A stretch of DNA of 64,000 nt from Daphnia pulex. Lineage: Eukaryota > Arthropoda > Branchiopoda > Diplostraca > Daphniidae. Where the stretch lies: assembly GCF_021134715.1 (NCBI RefSeq), contig NC_060024.1:62001-126000 (forward strand), read 5' to 3'. Under the pieces are notes generated by a model. The model saw only the letters and a program-made list of their open reading frames with translations, had not been told where the DNA came from and ran no database searches. Within the stretch, counting starts at the first letter, position 1; each line of letters starts with the position of its first letter. Both the position numbers and the translations under genes were made by a program. Below, one piece after another: positions 33,016-42,539 of this stretch.

Positions 33016-33089
33016 GGGCGAATGTTTCATTTGCACACTGGCGTTGGTGTATCAAGTTGCCTCCCAGCACATTTTTTTGAATTTTCAGA

Positions 33090-35528
33090 TTGAAAATTTG
33101 TCCGTCCCAACAAAGTCCCAATTCCAAAAGTATCAAAAAATATAAAAAAACTTTATCGATAATACAGATTATTGATACAGTCAGAATAGCCGTATGGAAG
33201 AAGCTCGGATTAGAATGCGGGAGACCCGAATTTAATACCCGGACGTTCCACACATTTTTTTCTGATCTTATCAGTGATCAAAATGTAGTTTCGTGTAAGC
33301 TAAATATTAAACGTCCTCTAATTCCAACTAAGAAGGTTCGATTCCGCCAACTGAAGTCGATCGATCTGGACAGCTTTAATGCCGACCTGCTGACATTGCC
33401 GCTTATTACGAACCCGGCAGATTCACTTGACGAACTAGTTCAACAGTACAACGATGGTCTCGCGGTGGTTTTAGACAAGCACGCACCTTGGAAGGAGAAA
33501 ACCATCGTTCTCCGCCCACTCGCTCCCTGGATGATGGATGAAATACGCGGCTCTAAACGCGTATTGAGGAAAGCTGAACGGGTTTGGCGCTGTTGTGGAC
33601 TAACAGTTCACTTGGAGATTTACAATCAGATCAAGATGGATATGGTTGCTCTTTTGAAGTCTACCAAGGCCTCCTTCTTGCTTGCTAAGGTCTTCGAGTG
33701 TGGTAGTAACCAGAAGCTACTCTATCAACTAGTCTACAGTCTGATGGGTAGACCGAAACAATTGTCGCTACCGAAGCACACTTCTTCCTCTGACCTAGCT
33801 GTGACCTTCAACGAGTTTTTCTCATCGAATATTTCCAAATTACGAGAGGGGCTTGACAAATTAGCCGACGGTTTGCCGCCTGATAGTCCTCCTCCGCCAG
33901 AATGTCTTTTCTCTACTCTTCATAGTGAGGGGGACCTTATGAATGGTTTCTTGCCGGTGACTACTGCTATGGTGAACGACATTATCCGCGTGTCCCCAGC
34001 AAAATCGTGTCCCCTCGACCCGATTCCAACATCGATCCTGAAGAAAGTGCTTAGTGCCCTAGCTCCTTCGATTGCCAAAATCGCTCAACTTTCTATTTCA
34101 TCTGGCAAATTCCCAGATACCATGAAGCGGGGCTTGATCACTCCTTTGCTAAGGGACGACTCTCTCGATCGTGACGTTTTAGCCAACTACCGACCCGTTT
34201 CTGGCTTATCGTTCCTGTCTAAGACGTTGGAGCGGCTTGTCCTCTCCCAACTCAACGACCACATCGCTGCATTCAACCTTATCTCTCCTTGCCAATCCGC
34301 CTATAGAGCACACCATTCGACCGAGACGGCCCTCCTGTCGGTTGTTGATGACCATCTCCGAGCTATCGACGGTGGATGTGGAAACGCTCTATTGCTGCTT
34401 GACCTCAGTGCCACTTTCGACACAATTGATCATGCGACATTAGTCGATCGTCTCTCTGTATCTTTCGGTATTCGTGGGATGGCTCTCAATTGGTTTCGTT
34501 CCTACCTCAGCGGAAGAAAACAGTGTGTAGCGATCAACGGTGGTTGCTCACCTGACGTAGCGCTTACGACGGGGGTGCCGCAAGGTTCAGTGTTAGGCCC
34601 AGTCCTTTTTACCACCTATGTGAATCCGGTACGATCGTTGGCTACTCCCTTTGGTGTGAAGATGAATCAGTTCTCCGACGATACTCAAGAATACCTAAGC
34701 TTTCCAATTCTGCCTGACTTTCTTGGCCAAGTGAATGCTCTTACTGTCCTGGCCAACTGTGCTTCGTCCACGACTGACTGGTTCACAAGGAATAAAGTAA
34801 AGCCTAACTCAAGTAAGAACCTTCTTCTCTACACATCTTCTCCTCACGCTGCGACCAAGATAGCGCCAATTTCTCTCGCCCTCGGTGACACCGTCATCCC
34901 GCCGTCCGACTCAGTTAAAAACATGGGTGTTATTCTTGATAGCTCCCTCTCCATGGTGGCCCAAATTGGTCGGGTGTGCAAGATCGGCTTCTTCCAACTA
35001 CGGACGATTTGCAAAATTCGGAAGTTCCTGACCACCTCAGCTGCGAAATGCCTTGTTAATGCATTGGTTTTATCGCATGTCGACTATGCCAACTCCCTGC
35101 TCGTCAATCTACCAGAGAAGCTGATCGCTCGTCTTCAACGACTACAGAATGCTGCTGCTAAACTGGTCGTCGGCGCCCGCAAATTCGACCATGCTAAGCC
35201 GATCATCAGTCGCCTACGCTGGTTGCCTATTAAATTAAGAGTCCATTTCAAGCTGTGTGTCCTTACTTTCCGTTGCCTGAATGGTCTGACCCCTGCCTAT
35301 CTCTCTCGACACATCGAACGTTCCATACCGACCAGAAACCTCCGTTCATCTACATCGGGTAGGCTAGTTCAACCCCCTGCTAGAACAACGTACGGTTCTC
35401 GTGCATTCTCTCATGCTGCACCGGTTCTCTGGAACGGATTGCCACAGGACATCAAGATTACCACCGATCTCAGAACTTTTAAATTTAGACTCAGAAAACA
35501 TTTACTCGATGTCGCGCTCAATGCATAA
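33090..35528 (+). CDS. L2/CR1-like LINE ORF2, uninterrupted RT frame (812 codons)
   Basis: The frame opens in flanking sequence, so roughly the first 60 codons are probably not native. From residue 60, ISDQNVVSCKLNIKRP is the end of the AP endonuclease domain. RT blocks follow: FPDTMKRGLITPLLRDDS and NYRPVSGLSFLSKTLERLVL, SAYRAHHSTETALLSVVDD, LLLLDLSATFDTIDHATLVD (motif A), TGVPQGSVLGPVLFTTYVN (motif B), and MNQFSDDTQEYLSF (motif C, with FSDD in place of YADD; both Asp remain). WFTRNKVKPNSSKNLLL, LGVILDSS-like VKNMGVILDSSLSM and the C-terminal RLRWLPIKLRVHFKLCVLTF complete the domain order. Such a long intact frame suggests a recent insertion. With most of the endonuclease missing it is unlikely to move by itself. 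Confidence 0.85.
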   Translation: MKICPSQQSPNSKSIKKYKKTLSIIQIIDTVRIAVWKKLGLECGRPEFNTRTFHTFFSDLISDQNVVSCKLNIKRPLIPTKKVRFRQLKSIDLDSFNADLLTLPLITNPADSLDELVQQYNDGLAVVLDKHAPWKEKTIVLRPLAPWMMDEIRGSKRVLRKAERVWRCCGLTVHLEIYNQIKMDMVALLKSTKASFLLAKVFECGSNQKLLYQLVYSLMGRPKQLSLPKHTSSSDLAVTFNEFFSSNISKLREGLDKLADGLPPDSPPPPECLFSTLHSEGDLMNGFLPVTTAMVNDIIRVSPAKSCPLDPIPTSILKKVLSALAPSIAKIAQLSISSGKFPDTMKRGLITPLLRDDSLDRDVLANYRPVSGLSFLSKTLERLVLSQLNDHIAAFNLISPCQSAYRAHHSTETALLSVVDDHLRAIDGGCGNALLLLDLSATFDTIDHATLVDRLSVSFGIRGMALNWFRSYLSGRKQCVAINGGCSPDVALTTGVPQGSVLGPVLFTTYVNPVRSLATPFGVKMNQFSDDTQEYLSFPILPDFLGQVNALTVLANCASSTTDWFTRNKVKPNSSKNLLLYTSSPHAATKIAPISLALGDTVIPPSDSVKNMGVILDSSLSMVAQIGRVCKIGFFQLRTICKIRKFLTTSAAKCLVNALVLSHVDYANSLLVNLPEKLIARLQRLQNAAAKLVVGARKFDHAKPIISRLRWLPIKLRVHFKLCVLTFRCLNGLTPAYLSRHIERSIPTRNLRSSTSGRLVQPPARTTYGSRAFSHAAPVLWNGLPQDIKITTDLRTFKFRLRKHLLDVALNA

Positions 35529-35641
35529 TTTTTAATTTGACTATCTGTGATTCGGTACCCAAAACCCAAGCGTCATTTGATCTATAATATGGAAAGTGCG
35601 CTATACAAATACAAATATAATAATAATAATAATAATAATCT
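33240..35641 (+). mobile_element. L2/CR1-like LINE, 5'-truncated, with conserved 3' end
   Basis: The coding part covers the end of the endonuclease domain, the whole reverse transcriptase and the C-terminal domain. The 3' end has the GCGCTATACAAATACAAAT word seen at L2-type 3' ends and finishes in an ATA/TAA microsatellite (35618-35640), the usual tail of this group. The left border is uncertain (33190-33260). Confidence 0.8.
35618..35640 (+). repeat. ATA/TAA microsatellite, 3' tail of L2-like LINE
   Basis: About seven TAA units directly follow the conserved 3' untranslated sequence of the LINE. Confidence 0.75.
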
Positions 35642-35744
35642 AAATTAAATACCCTTATACCCTCCTCTACTATTAGTAGCAAAAACCAAATCGCTACTAG
35701 TTTGCTTTTTTACTTCCTTAAGGCATCCTCTTAGGGAAAAGAAT

Positions 35745-36460
35745 GTAGCAATTGGTGGGAGAGTGTCCTGAAACCAGATATCAAGCGCATTTCGATTGCT
35801 TATTGCAGGCAAAGAGCAAGAATGATCAGGGAGACAAGGTCTTTCTATCAAACTTGCATCCAGGAGATTTCACAATCAGATCCTTTTGACTGGGTTGCCT
35901 TCCAAGAGTTGAGGAAATACTCAAAGTCGTGGGAGGAGAGCACACTCAGGGGTTTTGGAATCCATTCTCGCTGTTTTGATGGCCCAGAAACAGAAGAAGC
36001 AAACATATTCCATGTTAACCGTGCCAAAGATAACTTTCGTAAGTGTAGCTTTGAGAAGATCATTGCCCCCGAGGGCAGAGTTCTTACTTCCAAAGAGGAT
36101 GTTTCAAGAGACATTATTTCACATTTTACGTCAATCTTCAAGAACTAACCTTATTCTGACATGCTAGCAGGGACTAAGTTTCTTGAGGGAGTAAGAGATT
36201 GCTGTAAACCTGCTCCAAACCTTACCGCACCGATTACCATCCTTAAAATTAAATCTGCCCTTTTAGAAACAAATAAGAACAAGTCACCTGGTATCGATGG
36301 CATTCCCTACGAATTTTACTTGACTTTTTGGGACGTGATTGCCCATTTCCTAGATATGTTAAACCATATTCTGGAAAGGGATTCCCTTACACCATCACAG
36401 GGACAAGCGGCAATTAGACTCGCATGTTCTCATGGGAATAAGGGTATTTGATCAAAAACT
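35745..36460 (+). pseudogene. Tx1-like LINE, pre-RT region and RT fingers
   Basis: MIRETRSFYQTCIQEISQSD, HVNRAKDNFRKCSFEKIIAP and GRVLTSKEDVSRDIISHFTS are typical of L1/Tx1 ORF2 between endonuclease and RT. SALLETNKNKSPGIDGIPYE followed by FYLTFWDVIAHFLDMLNHIL is the N-K-S-P-G-x-D-G-x-P-x-E-F-Y block. A stop and frame change lie near 36148. The endonuclease domain upstream is absent. Confidence 0.72.
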
Positions 36461-36870
36461 TACTGTCAGAGCCTTTGTGGATGACGTCACATTGTTTTTG
36501 TCTTGCGATCATGACGTTGTCAAGTCTGTCAATGGACAAGGGCAATGATGAACAAAAAGAAAACGATAGCCCTAGGACTTGGGAACTGGAAACACCGATC
36601 ACAGTGGCCACTGCCATGGCTTGAATCACCATCGACATTGTCCCTATTAGGTATCAAGTTTTCTCCGTCCATGGTAGAGACTGCTGATAGGGTTTGTAAG
36701 GATGCCTTCGGTTATCTTCATGGCATTCTGCAAGAGAGTGCTTCTCGTCGATTCACTCTCTACCAGAGGGTGAATTTTATTAAGACGAAGGCTCTCTCCA
36801 GAACTGTATACATATCCCAAATTCTTCAGTGTAATAGCCAGATGGCTGACAAATCTTGTCAGTGGTCATG
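36450..36870 (+). pseudogene. Tx1-like LINE, RT motif C and thumb region
   Basis: KLTVRAFVDDVTLFLSCDHD (near 36458) carries the F-V-D-D form of the catalytic box. After a frame change, MNKKKTIALGLGNWKHRSQW, PLPWLESPSTLSLLGIKFSP and RRFTLYQRVNFIKTKALSRT follow. LLGI-x-F and T-K-(A/I)-L-S-R are typical of this clade. Motifs A and B are missing because of the internal deletion just upstream. Confidence 0.7.
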
Positions 36871-37640
36871 AACTACATGCATTATTTAATATTGAGCCGG
36901 AATTATTTAGCCGGATGGGGAAAGTAGAAAGACCACAAAGGTCGTTGGTATATCGACCTGTCAATCAGGGTGGTTTGGGAATGATCCATGTTGGTCTATT
37001 TTATCGTTTCTTATTTCTTTGCCCCATGTAAAAAGTTTTAACCGGTCCCGAAAGCCCAGAATGTTCTATTCTTCGATTCTGGATGTCATTTCCTCTCCGT
37101 ACCATTCTACCGTCCGTTTTTCGACGCAACACCCAGCCTTTTGCAGTCATGAAGAGACCACCTTACCTCCAGGAATCCCTGCATCACATCTAGAGTCTTC
37201 TGTCATCATCTATCTTGGTGCAGGGGAGACCAATGGTTCATCGAAACCACTATCACCATTGGATCCAGGAGGTGAGCAGTCCGGAGAAAATTGAAATCCT
37301 GAGGCCCAATCTGGATTGGAAGAAAATCTGGGTAGAAACTGCAGTCCTGCCAACTAACATCAGAGAAACTTTGTTCCTGTTCAACAAGCGACTACTACCT
37401 ACGAGGACCAGATGCCATCGGTTAGACTCCACCATGGATTTAAATTGCCAATTCTGTCAAAAGGATCGAGAAACCGATGAGCATCTGATGATTCACTGCC
37501 ATCTTCGACAACCACTTTGGAGCTGGTTGGAAGGAACAGCCCGACGCCTCGGCTGCAGAACTAACCCAGATGAAATAATCCGAGGTCACATTGGGCCAAT
37601 AGAAAATCTCCGGACAATATTCACTCTCGTGGCTGCATAA
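36870..37640 (+). pseudogene. Tx1-like LINE, C-terminal domain with zinc motif
   Basis: The decayed start (RPVNQGGLGMIHVGLFYRF in mixed frames) is followed by an open stretch from 37215. It contains LDWKKIWVETAVLPTNIRET, LFLFNKRLLPTRTRCHRLDS and CQFCQKDRETDEHLMIHCHL (C-x2-C...H-x4-C), then LWSWLEGTARRLGCRTNPDE. The zinc motif and the following W are standard at the end of L1/Tx1-type ORF2 proteins. The stop is at 37638. Confidence 0.7.
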
Positions 37641-38007
37641 ATCTTCACAACATGGAAGGAGAGGAGCCATCAACGAAGCCCCAGAAAAGAAGAGGTAGAG
37701 AACTTATGGGTTTCTCCTTTGTCCTCCTGTCCCAAACCAGTAAAATTTGTATTTTCGTCTTTCATTTTGTTTATTATTTTATTTTGACATTTCCATTCCC
37801 TACATTTCTTGTATAATTTTTTTATTTTTGTTTTGTTTTATGTCGTCTGCATCTAAACAATGAAAGTTGTTTTTGTTTATTCTTCTTTCCCTTCCCCGAC
37901 ATCGTCTGCTCCCAACCAGATATTTTGTTTATTTTGTTTATTTATGTCAATCTTGTCTGCACCCGAGTCATAATGAAATAAAAGGAGTTTTATTTTAAAA
38001 AAAAAAG

Positions 38008-38034
38008 TTCGAATACCCATCAAATACCCCCAAA
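38008..38034. repeat. TTCGAATACC motif (right flank of LINE nest)
   Basis: Immediately after the Tx1-like A run, GTTCGAATACCCATCAAATA resumes the word clustered at 32870-33015. Confidence 0.45.
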
Positions 38035-38579
38035 AAGAATGAGAGTGTAAATTGACAACACTGAAATTGTTTCGTACGTTTATGGACATAAGTTTAGTAA
38101 CATAAGTTAAATAGAAGGTTTTTTTGTGGCCTGAATGTCCCCGGACAGTAGGCCTGAACGTCTCCCGTGCAAAGTCCTGAATATCAATGGCCTGAACGTC
38201 ACAGGCCTGAATGTCTACAATCCGATAAAATACCAAATCTATAGCCAACCGCGGATCCCTATCCAACTCGTTGCCACGAGTTGCCCATCATTTGATTCGG
38301 CTCCGGTAGGCTTGAAGCTGCAATTCCGTTTAGATGAACGTCTTAATGATAGAAACAGGTCCATCGAGAGGCTCACCTGCACACATCTCAGCCAAAATCA
38401 TTATATGTTAAATGTTCTTTGAAGAATAACTGTTGAAGTTATCGAATCAGTTTAGCAAACATTCCCTTGGAGCTTGGCTTTTGCTGTTTAGCAACGAAGA
38501 TCACGATCAGCTGTTGAAACAGCTGATCACTCTCTGGTTCTTCTTTTGTTGCTAGCTGTCAGAGTAAGTTACAAAATTC

Positions 38580-38774
38580 TCACCAGCTCCTATTCTTGGT
38601 ATTCCATGTATGTCTGTAATTGCGGGTAACTTTTACATTAACAATAACCTTTCCCTTGACCTTTGGTACCAGTTTATCTGGAAACAAATTGTCCAGATCT
38701 TGAGTCGATGGTTCTCGTCGGTTCCGTAGCAGAAGTTGATGAACTGTCTCATCTTGTTCGAAGGAAATCAGCAC
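38580..38774 (-). CDS. Hypothetical short ORF
   Basis: 64 codons: MLISFEQDETVHQLLLRNRR, DLDNLFPDKLVPKVKGKVIV, NVKVTRNYRHTWNTKNRSW. The composition is plausible for a protein, but there is no known domain and no neighbour to support it. Confidence 0.2.
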   Translation of the reverse strand: MLISFEQDETVHQLLLRNRREPSTQDLDNLFPDKLVPKVKGKVIVNVKVTRNYRHTWNTKNRSW

Positions 38775-38895
38775 ATATACGGTACCAATGCAAGTTAAAG
38801 AAGATGACTCCCTAATTTAAAAATCCAGGTCTTTATGAATACGAAATATCAAACTATTACGCCAACTCTTTTTACACCTCCGAAGTGTAAACTAA

Positions 38896-39753
38896 GCGAT
38901 GGCGACGATCGCCCCCTTCGACAAATGCCCCCCTGACTTTGCTCCAATTGCCCCCGACTATCGCCCCCCCAAAATACGACTGTTGCCCCCGTAACTAAAG
39001 CCCCCCTTTAATAATAACAACTGACCCCCTTATTATTTTTTAAAGAACCGCGCAACAACATAGTGTATTAGTATGGTGGAGGAACTTATGGTTGGAATCT
39101 GCTATCTCCGTATCTCGAATAAAGCCAGTTTCCGGACTGGGGGAGGAGCTTAGTGCAAAAGTCGAAATTTTTAACAGCTGATTGAAGGGCTGGTCGCACC
39201 CCTCTATGAAGCAAAATACTAATTTCTTCTTCTCTAAAATAGTATATATTTTTTAAATTTTGCCATTTTTCAAAAACCGGTAGTCGTAGTGATTTGAGTC
39301 CCGATCTACGACCCCAGAGTACAAAGTCGCAATTTCCTCACTCCTTTTTTCATATTTTTTGTCTATTAATTTTAAAATAATTTAAGCTGGAAAAATAATT
39401 CTTAATTACTGTGATTGGCTCTTTTTTTACGCTTTCAAGCTTTATAAGTACACAAGCAATGTGCAATCGGACTTAGAAAATTTTCATATCGTTGAAAGCA
39501 TTCAGAGGGAGGGGCTTATAGCTCATAGTTCACCCAATTGTCCACCAAGCAAAGCTTGAATTGCTATATTTTGAGTAATTGATGACCAAATACATGCATT
39601 TTTGACAAAGGGGTCAGTTGTTATTATTTAAGGGGGGCTTTAGTAAGGGGGGCATTAGTTACGGGGGGCATTTATTTTTGGGGGGCAACAGTCGGGGGCA
39701 ATTGGAGCAAAGCCAGGGGGGCATTTGTCGAAGGGGGCGATCGTCCACATGCC
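38896..39753. mobile_element. Non-autonomous terminal-inverted-repeat element (858 bp) with 8-bp target duplication
   Basis: Flanked on both sides by TAAACTAA (38888-38895 and 39754-39761). The ends are imperfect inverted repeats of about 145 bp built from words of the type (A/T)TGCCCCC. Read inward, both ends carry GGACGATCGCCCCC (GCGACGATCGCCCCC on the left), then CGACAAATGCCCCCC, GCTCCAATTGCCCCCGACT and ACAACTGACCCC. The interior (39040-39600) has no ORF of note. An 8-bp duplication is expected for hAT and P superfamilies, among others. The GC-rich repeated ends do not let me choose between them. Confidence 0.75.
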
Positions 39754-39899
39754 TAAACTAATGCTGGAAACGTCACATCCAAATTATGCATCTTATTCAT
39801 AAGCCATGCGAAAAATGTTCATGTCGTTAGTATCTGTCAATGACAAGTGCAAGGAAGAAGAAAAAACAGAAACTTGTCAAATAAATTTCGATTAAGAGT

Positions 39900-40080
39900 C
39901 CCATATAGCACAGTGCGGTCCATAGGGCATTCAATGGATGTCCGTTATGGATGTCCCATTGAAGGCTTCTTGCTCTACCTATGACTGCCCCGTTTAGTAC
40001 CCAAAAGTTATCTCAAAGAAGTCCCAAGGACGTTGCATTTTTTACCGTTTTGGATGTAAATTAGACGTGCTAGGGCTCTT
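39900..40080. repeat. Left subterminal repeat region of the CACTA-like element
   Basis: After the terminal CCCATATAGCACAG come AATGGATGTCCGTTATGG, TGGATGTCCCATTGA, GTCCCAAGGACGTT and TTTGGATGTAAATT. These copies of a common word probably serve as binding sites for an element-encoded protein. Confidence 0.55.
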
Positions 40081-40519
40081 AATTCTATCTTTCATTTAAT
40101 ATTAACGTGTATGTGCTTTCTAAATAATTTTTGAAATATCATATAAAAACAAAGAAACTGTATTTCTTACAATAAATACAAAGAGAATAAATTCAACACG
40201 AAAACTGCTAATTGCAATTTAGTTGTTAATTGTTAATTAAAAGAAAAGACAATGAAAAAAGAAATCACCAAAATTCATAACTAAAATAATGAAAATGTAA
40301 TGTTCTTGGTTGATCGAGGAAACCATGGTCGATAGGTCTGATGTTTCAATTATCTTAAGTCTTCTTATCCTTTAAAGGGTGAAGCTAAGATATTGCTGCG
40401 TCAATGGCCTCTGTTTCTGTAATTGGTAGCGTCTCACTAGAAGTAGCGGATTCTGGTATGAAAGTATATTTCTGGTATAAGTTTATGCGGTTTAGTTAAG
40501 TTTATTATAAATTGTTATC

Positions 40520-42490
40520 TCGTACCTAGTATTATTTTTCCAAGAAGAGAGGATCCCAAGCTGCAATATCCTCTTCGCCCGTAACAGATAAATTGCTTGC
40601 CGAACTCCTTATCCAGAACCTTTTTTTAGGATTTTCCTCACTACACTTGCAGGACTTTTTCCTCAAATTACTGCAAATTTCTTCTTCTAGCAAAAAAATG
40701 TAAGTAATGAGGAACACATGAATTCAATACAGTTTTCAGTACATATTATACTCACTAAAGATTTTCGAGCATGAAAAGGCTTGAGCTGGTCGTTCACTTC
40801 TTCAAATTCCAACATTGAAGCTAGTGGGAAGATTTCGAAATCAAAACCTTCTGGCTCCAGCTCATTATTTAAAATTTTCTTTTGAAGAGCCAACTCCAGC
40901 TTCGTTCAAATAATCCACTTGTTAACTTCTGATTATCCTGGATTCCAAAGTTTGCTTTGACTATGCCTCGATATAAGAGTTGTGACGAAGTTTCTGAAAA
41001 TAATAAAGAATGTTTACCAATAAGATAACCTACCATTATTTTGAAATTTTACGGTTCTGAGTGAGTTTTGAGATCGAGGAACAGTAGACGCTTCATTATT
41101 GTCGTACCTGAAAATAATATGGCTGAAAATAATATGGCTCGGATCTCGGAGATGCGTTATCATTGTCGTAAAGGGAATAATAGGGTTGGGATTCAGGAGC
41201 CGCTTTGTCATTGGCGAAACGAGAAACAGCTGACTGGGATCCTGACCAAGCACTTTTTTGCTGTTTATTATTGGATGATGGTAACAAACTCTTTCCTTTG
41301 TCTGAATTTGAATTCCCTAAAAAATGAAAATCGTGCCATAAAGATTTATATTCCATATGATACGAAAAATCTGAAGAAAATTGCTTGCCTACCATACTTG
41401 TTGATGACAGCGCTAATTTTGATTCAGTAAATGAATGATTGGTGTAACTTTAATGAAACGATTTGGTTTTTGCTTTCTCAGGTTCCATAGCAGAAGTTCT
41501 AGTGTCCGTAGAGTCTTCTTCATCGCTGAATGATGGAACAGAGTAACCGTAATTTTCTGGACGATGTCTAGTTGAAAAATGCACAGCTTGGCCTAAACAA
41601 TATTAATTGTAAATTGATACATTTTGGGTTTTTAAAAAATAAATATTGATAGTGCTGGTATTTTAAATATTCACCTGGAAACGGTAATTGAATATTTTTT
41701 GAAATATTGCAATCATCTTCAATTGTGTCAATGCTGTTGCTGGACGTATTAGGTTACAAACTATGCTTTTCAGATCCATGTCTCGCATGATTAATTCTGG
41801 TGTTTGCTGGATTGTCACTGTTTGACTGGTTCTAATCAGTTTCAATTAACGGAAATTCGCATCATCTCCAAATTCAGGAACAGAATACCCGTAATTTACA
41901 GGACGATATCGGGGGGGGGGGGGGAATGATGAGTTCGATCTGTACAAAATTACCGTAAAAAACATTTTTATCAATATTGCTGGTGGTTTTGGCGGAACAG
42001 GAGAATTTGCCATTTCTTCTTCGCTACCACTAGCCGGGTATTGCCGAATTCTTTTTAAAGATGTTTTCTTTGAACGATTGATTGCCATGACATCTTCTTC
42101 ATTTAAATCTTCTCGGGATTTCCTGACATCGCGATTTTCTGGTTTTTTCCTTTCATCTGCGTCGGTTGTACACAGATCATCCCCCTTAACTGATTTATTG
42201 AGTTTTTTTCTTGCTTCATCGTAAGATGATAAATGAATACAAGATTTAAACACAGGACAATGAAAAAATTAAGGACTTACTCTCTCACCATATGTTTTGA
42301 TTAATTTTGCAGGATATTTTACCCAACTTGAGTCTGGCTGATGAAATGTTTTTACATAAGTCGTAATATATTTTTCTTTGCTTTTCGGAGGAAATAAACA
42401 GTATTCACCATCAAACCAACTCTCACATACAACTTCCACCCACTTGTCAACATCATCAACATCTTCAGTGATTTCCTCGACAATTGCAAA
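40520..42490 (-). pseudogene. DUF4806-type multi-exon gene B within the CACTA-like element
   Basis: The minus strand begins at an AG near 42486: FAIVEEITEDVDDVDKWVEV, ESWFDGEYCLFPPKSKEKYI, QPDSSWVKYPAKLIKTYG. This is the N-terminal module common to DUF4806 proteins of insects and Daphnia (V-x-x-x-W...PP...W-x-x-Y-x-x-x-(L/I)-x-T-Y). SYDEARKKLNKSVKGDDLCT and a charged linker follow. Repeated short exons with (P)VNYGYSVPEF (41850-41920) and ENYGYSVPSF (41520-41580) come next. FDFEIFPLASMLEFEEVNDQ (near 40840) and KKVLDKEFGKQFI (near 40610) correspond to the start and middle of the DUF4806 domain. Frame changes suggest decay or unresolved introns. By analogy with second proteins of plant CACTA elements it may bind the subterminal repeats, but that is inference. 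Confidence 0.52.
41911..41924 (+). repeat. G14 homopolymer
   Basis: A run of 14 G lies in the exon-like part of gene B. It encodes Pro on the minus strand (SSFPPPPRYRPVNYG). Length variation here would shift the frame. Confidence 0.9.
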
Positions 42491-42539
42491 TTTAGGCTAA
42501 AAAAGGTTTCAAAAAATTTACAAAATACTTCATTAATTC

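Larger units (their letters stand above)
35740..38006 (+). mobile_element. Tx1-like (L1 group) LINE, internally deleted, with poly(A)
   Basis: Pieces run in order from the region upstream of RT to the C-terminal zinc motif, 3' untranslated region, an AATAAA (37976) and a final A run (37997-38006). Between 36440 and 36450 the finger part joins directly to a late palm motif, so much of RT is deleted. Related 3' fragments lie at 25501-25965 and 63345-63480. Confidence 0.75.
32455..38225. repeat. Outer repeat with inverted ends carrying ACGTTCAGGCC motifs
   Basis: At 32459-32500 the motif ACGTTCAGGCCCGTG occurs in tandem (two full units plus a partial ACATTTAG). At 38128-38222 the inverse form (GGCCTGAACGTC, GGCCTGAATGTC and variants) occurs about five times. 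TTACACTCTCA at 32801 is mirrored by TGAGAGTGTAA at 38040. The ends therefore look like inverted, internally repetitive termini. The LINE sequences lie between them. Confidence 0.4.

Noticed and set aside
33195..33242. tRNA-like sequence (GCGGGAGACCCGAATTTAATACCCGG)
   Set aside because: Only a T-arm-like segment is present. There is no acceptor or anticodon stem, so it is at most a SINE scrap and may be chance.
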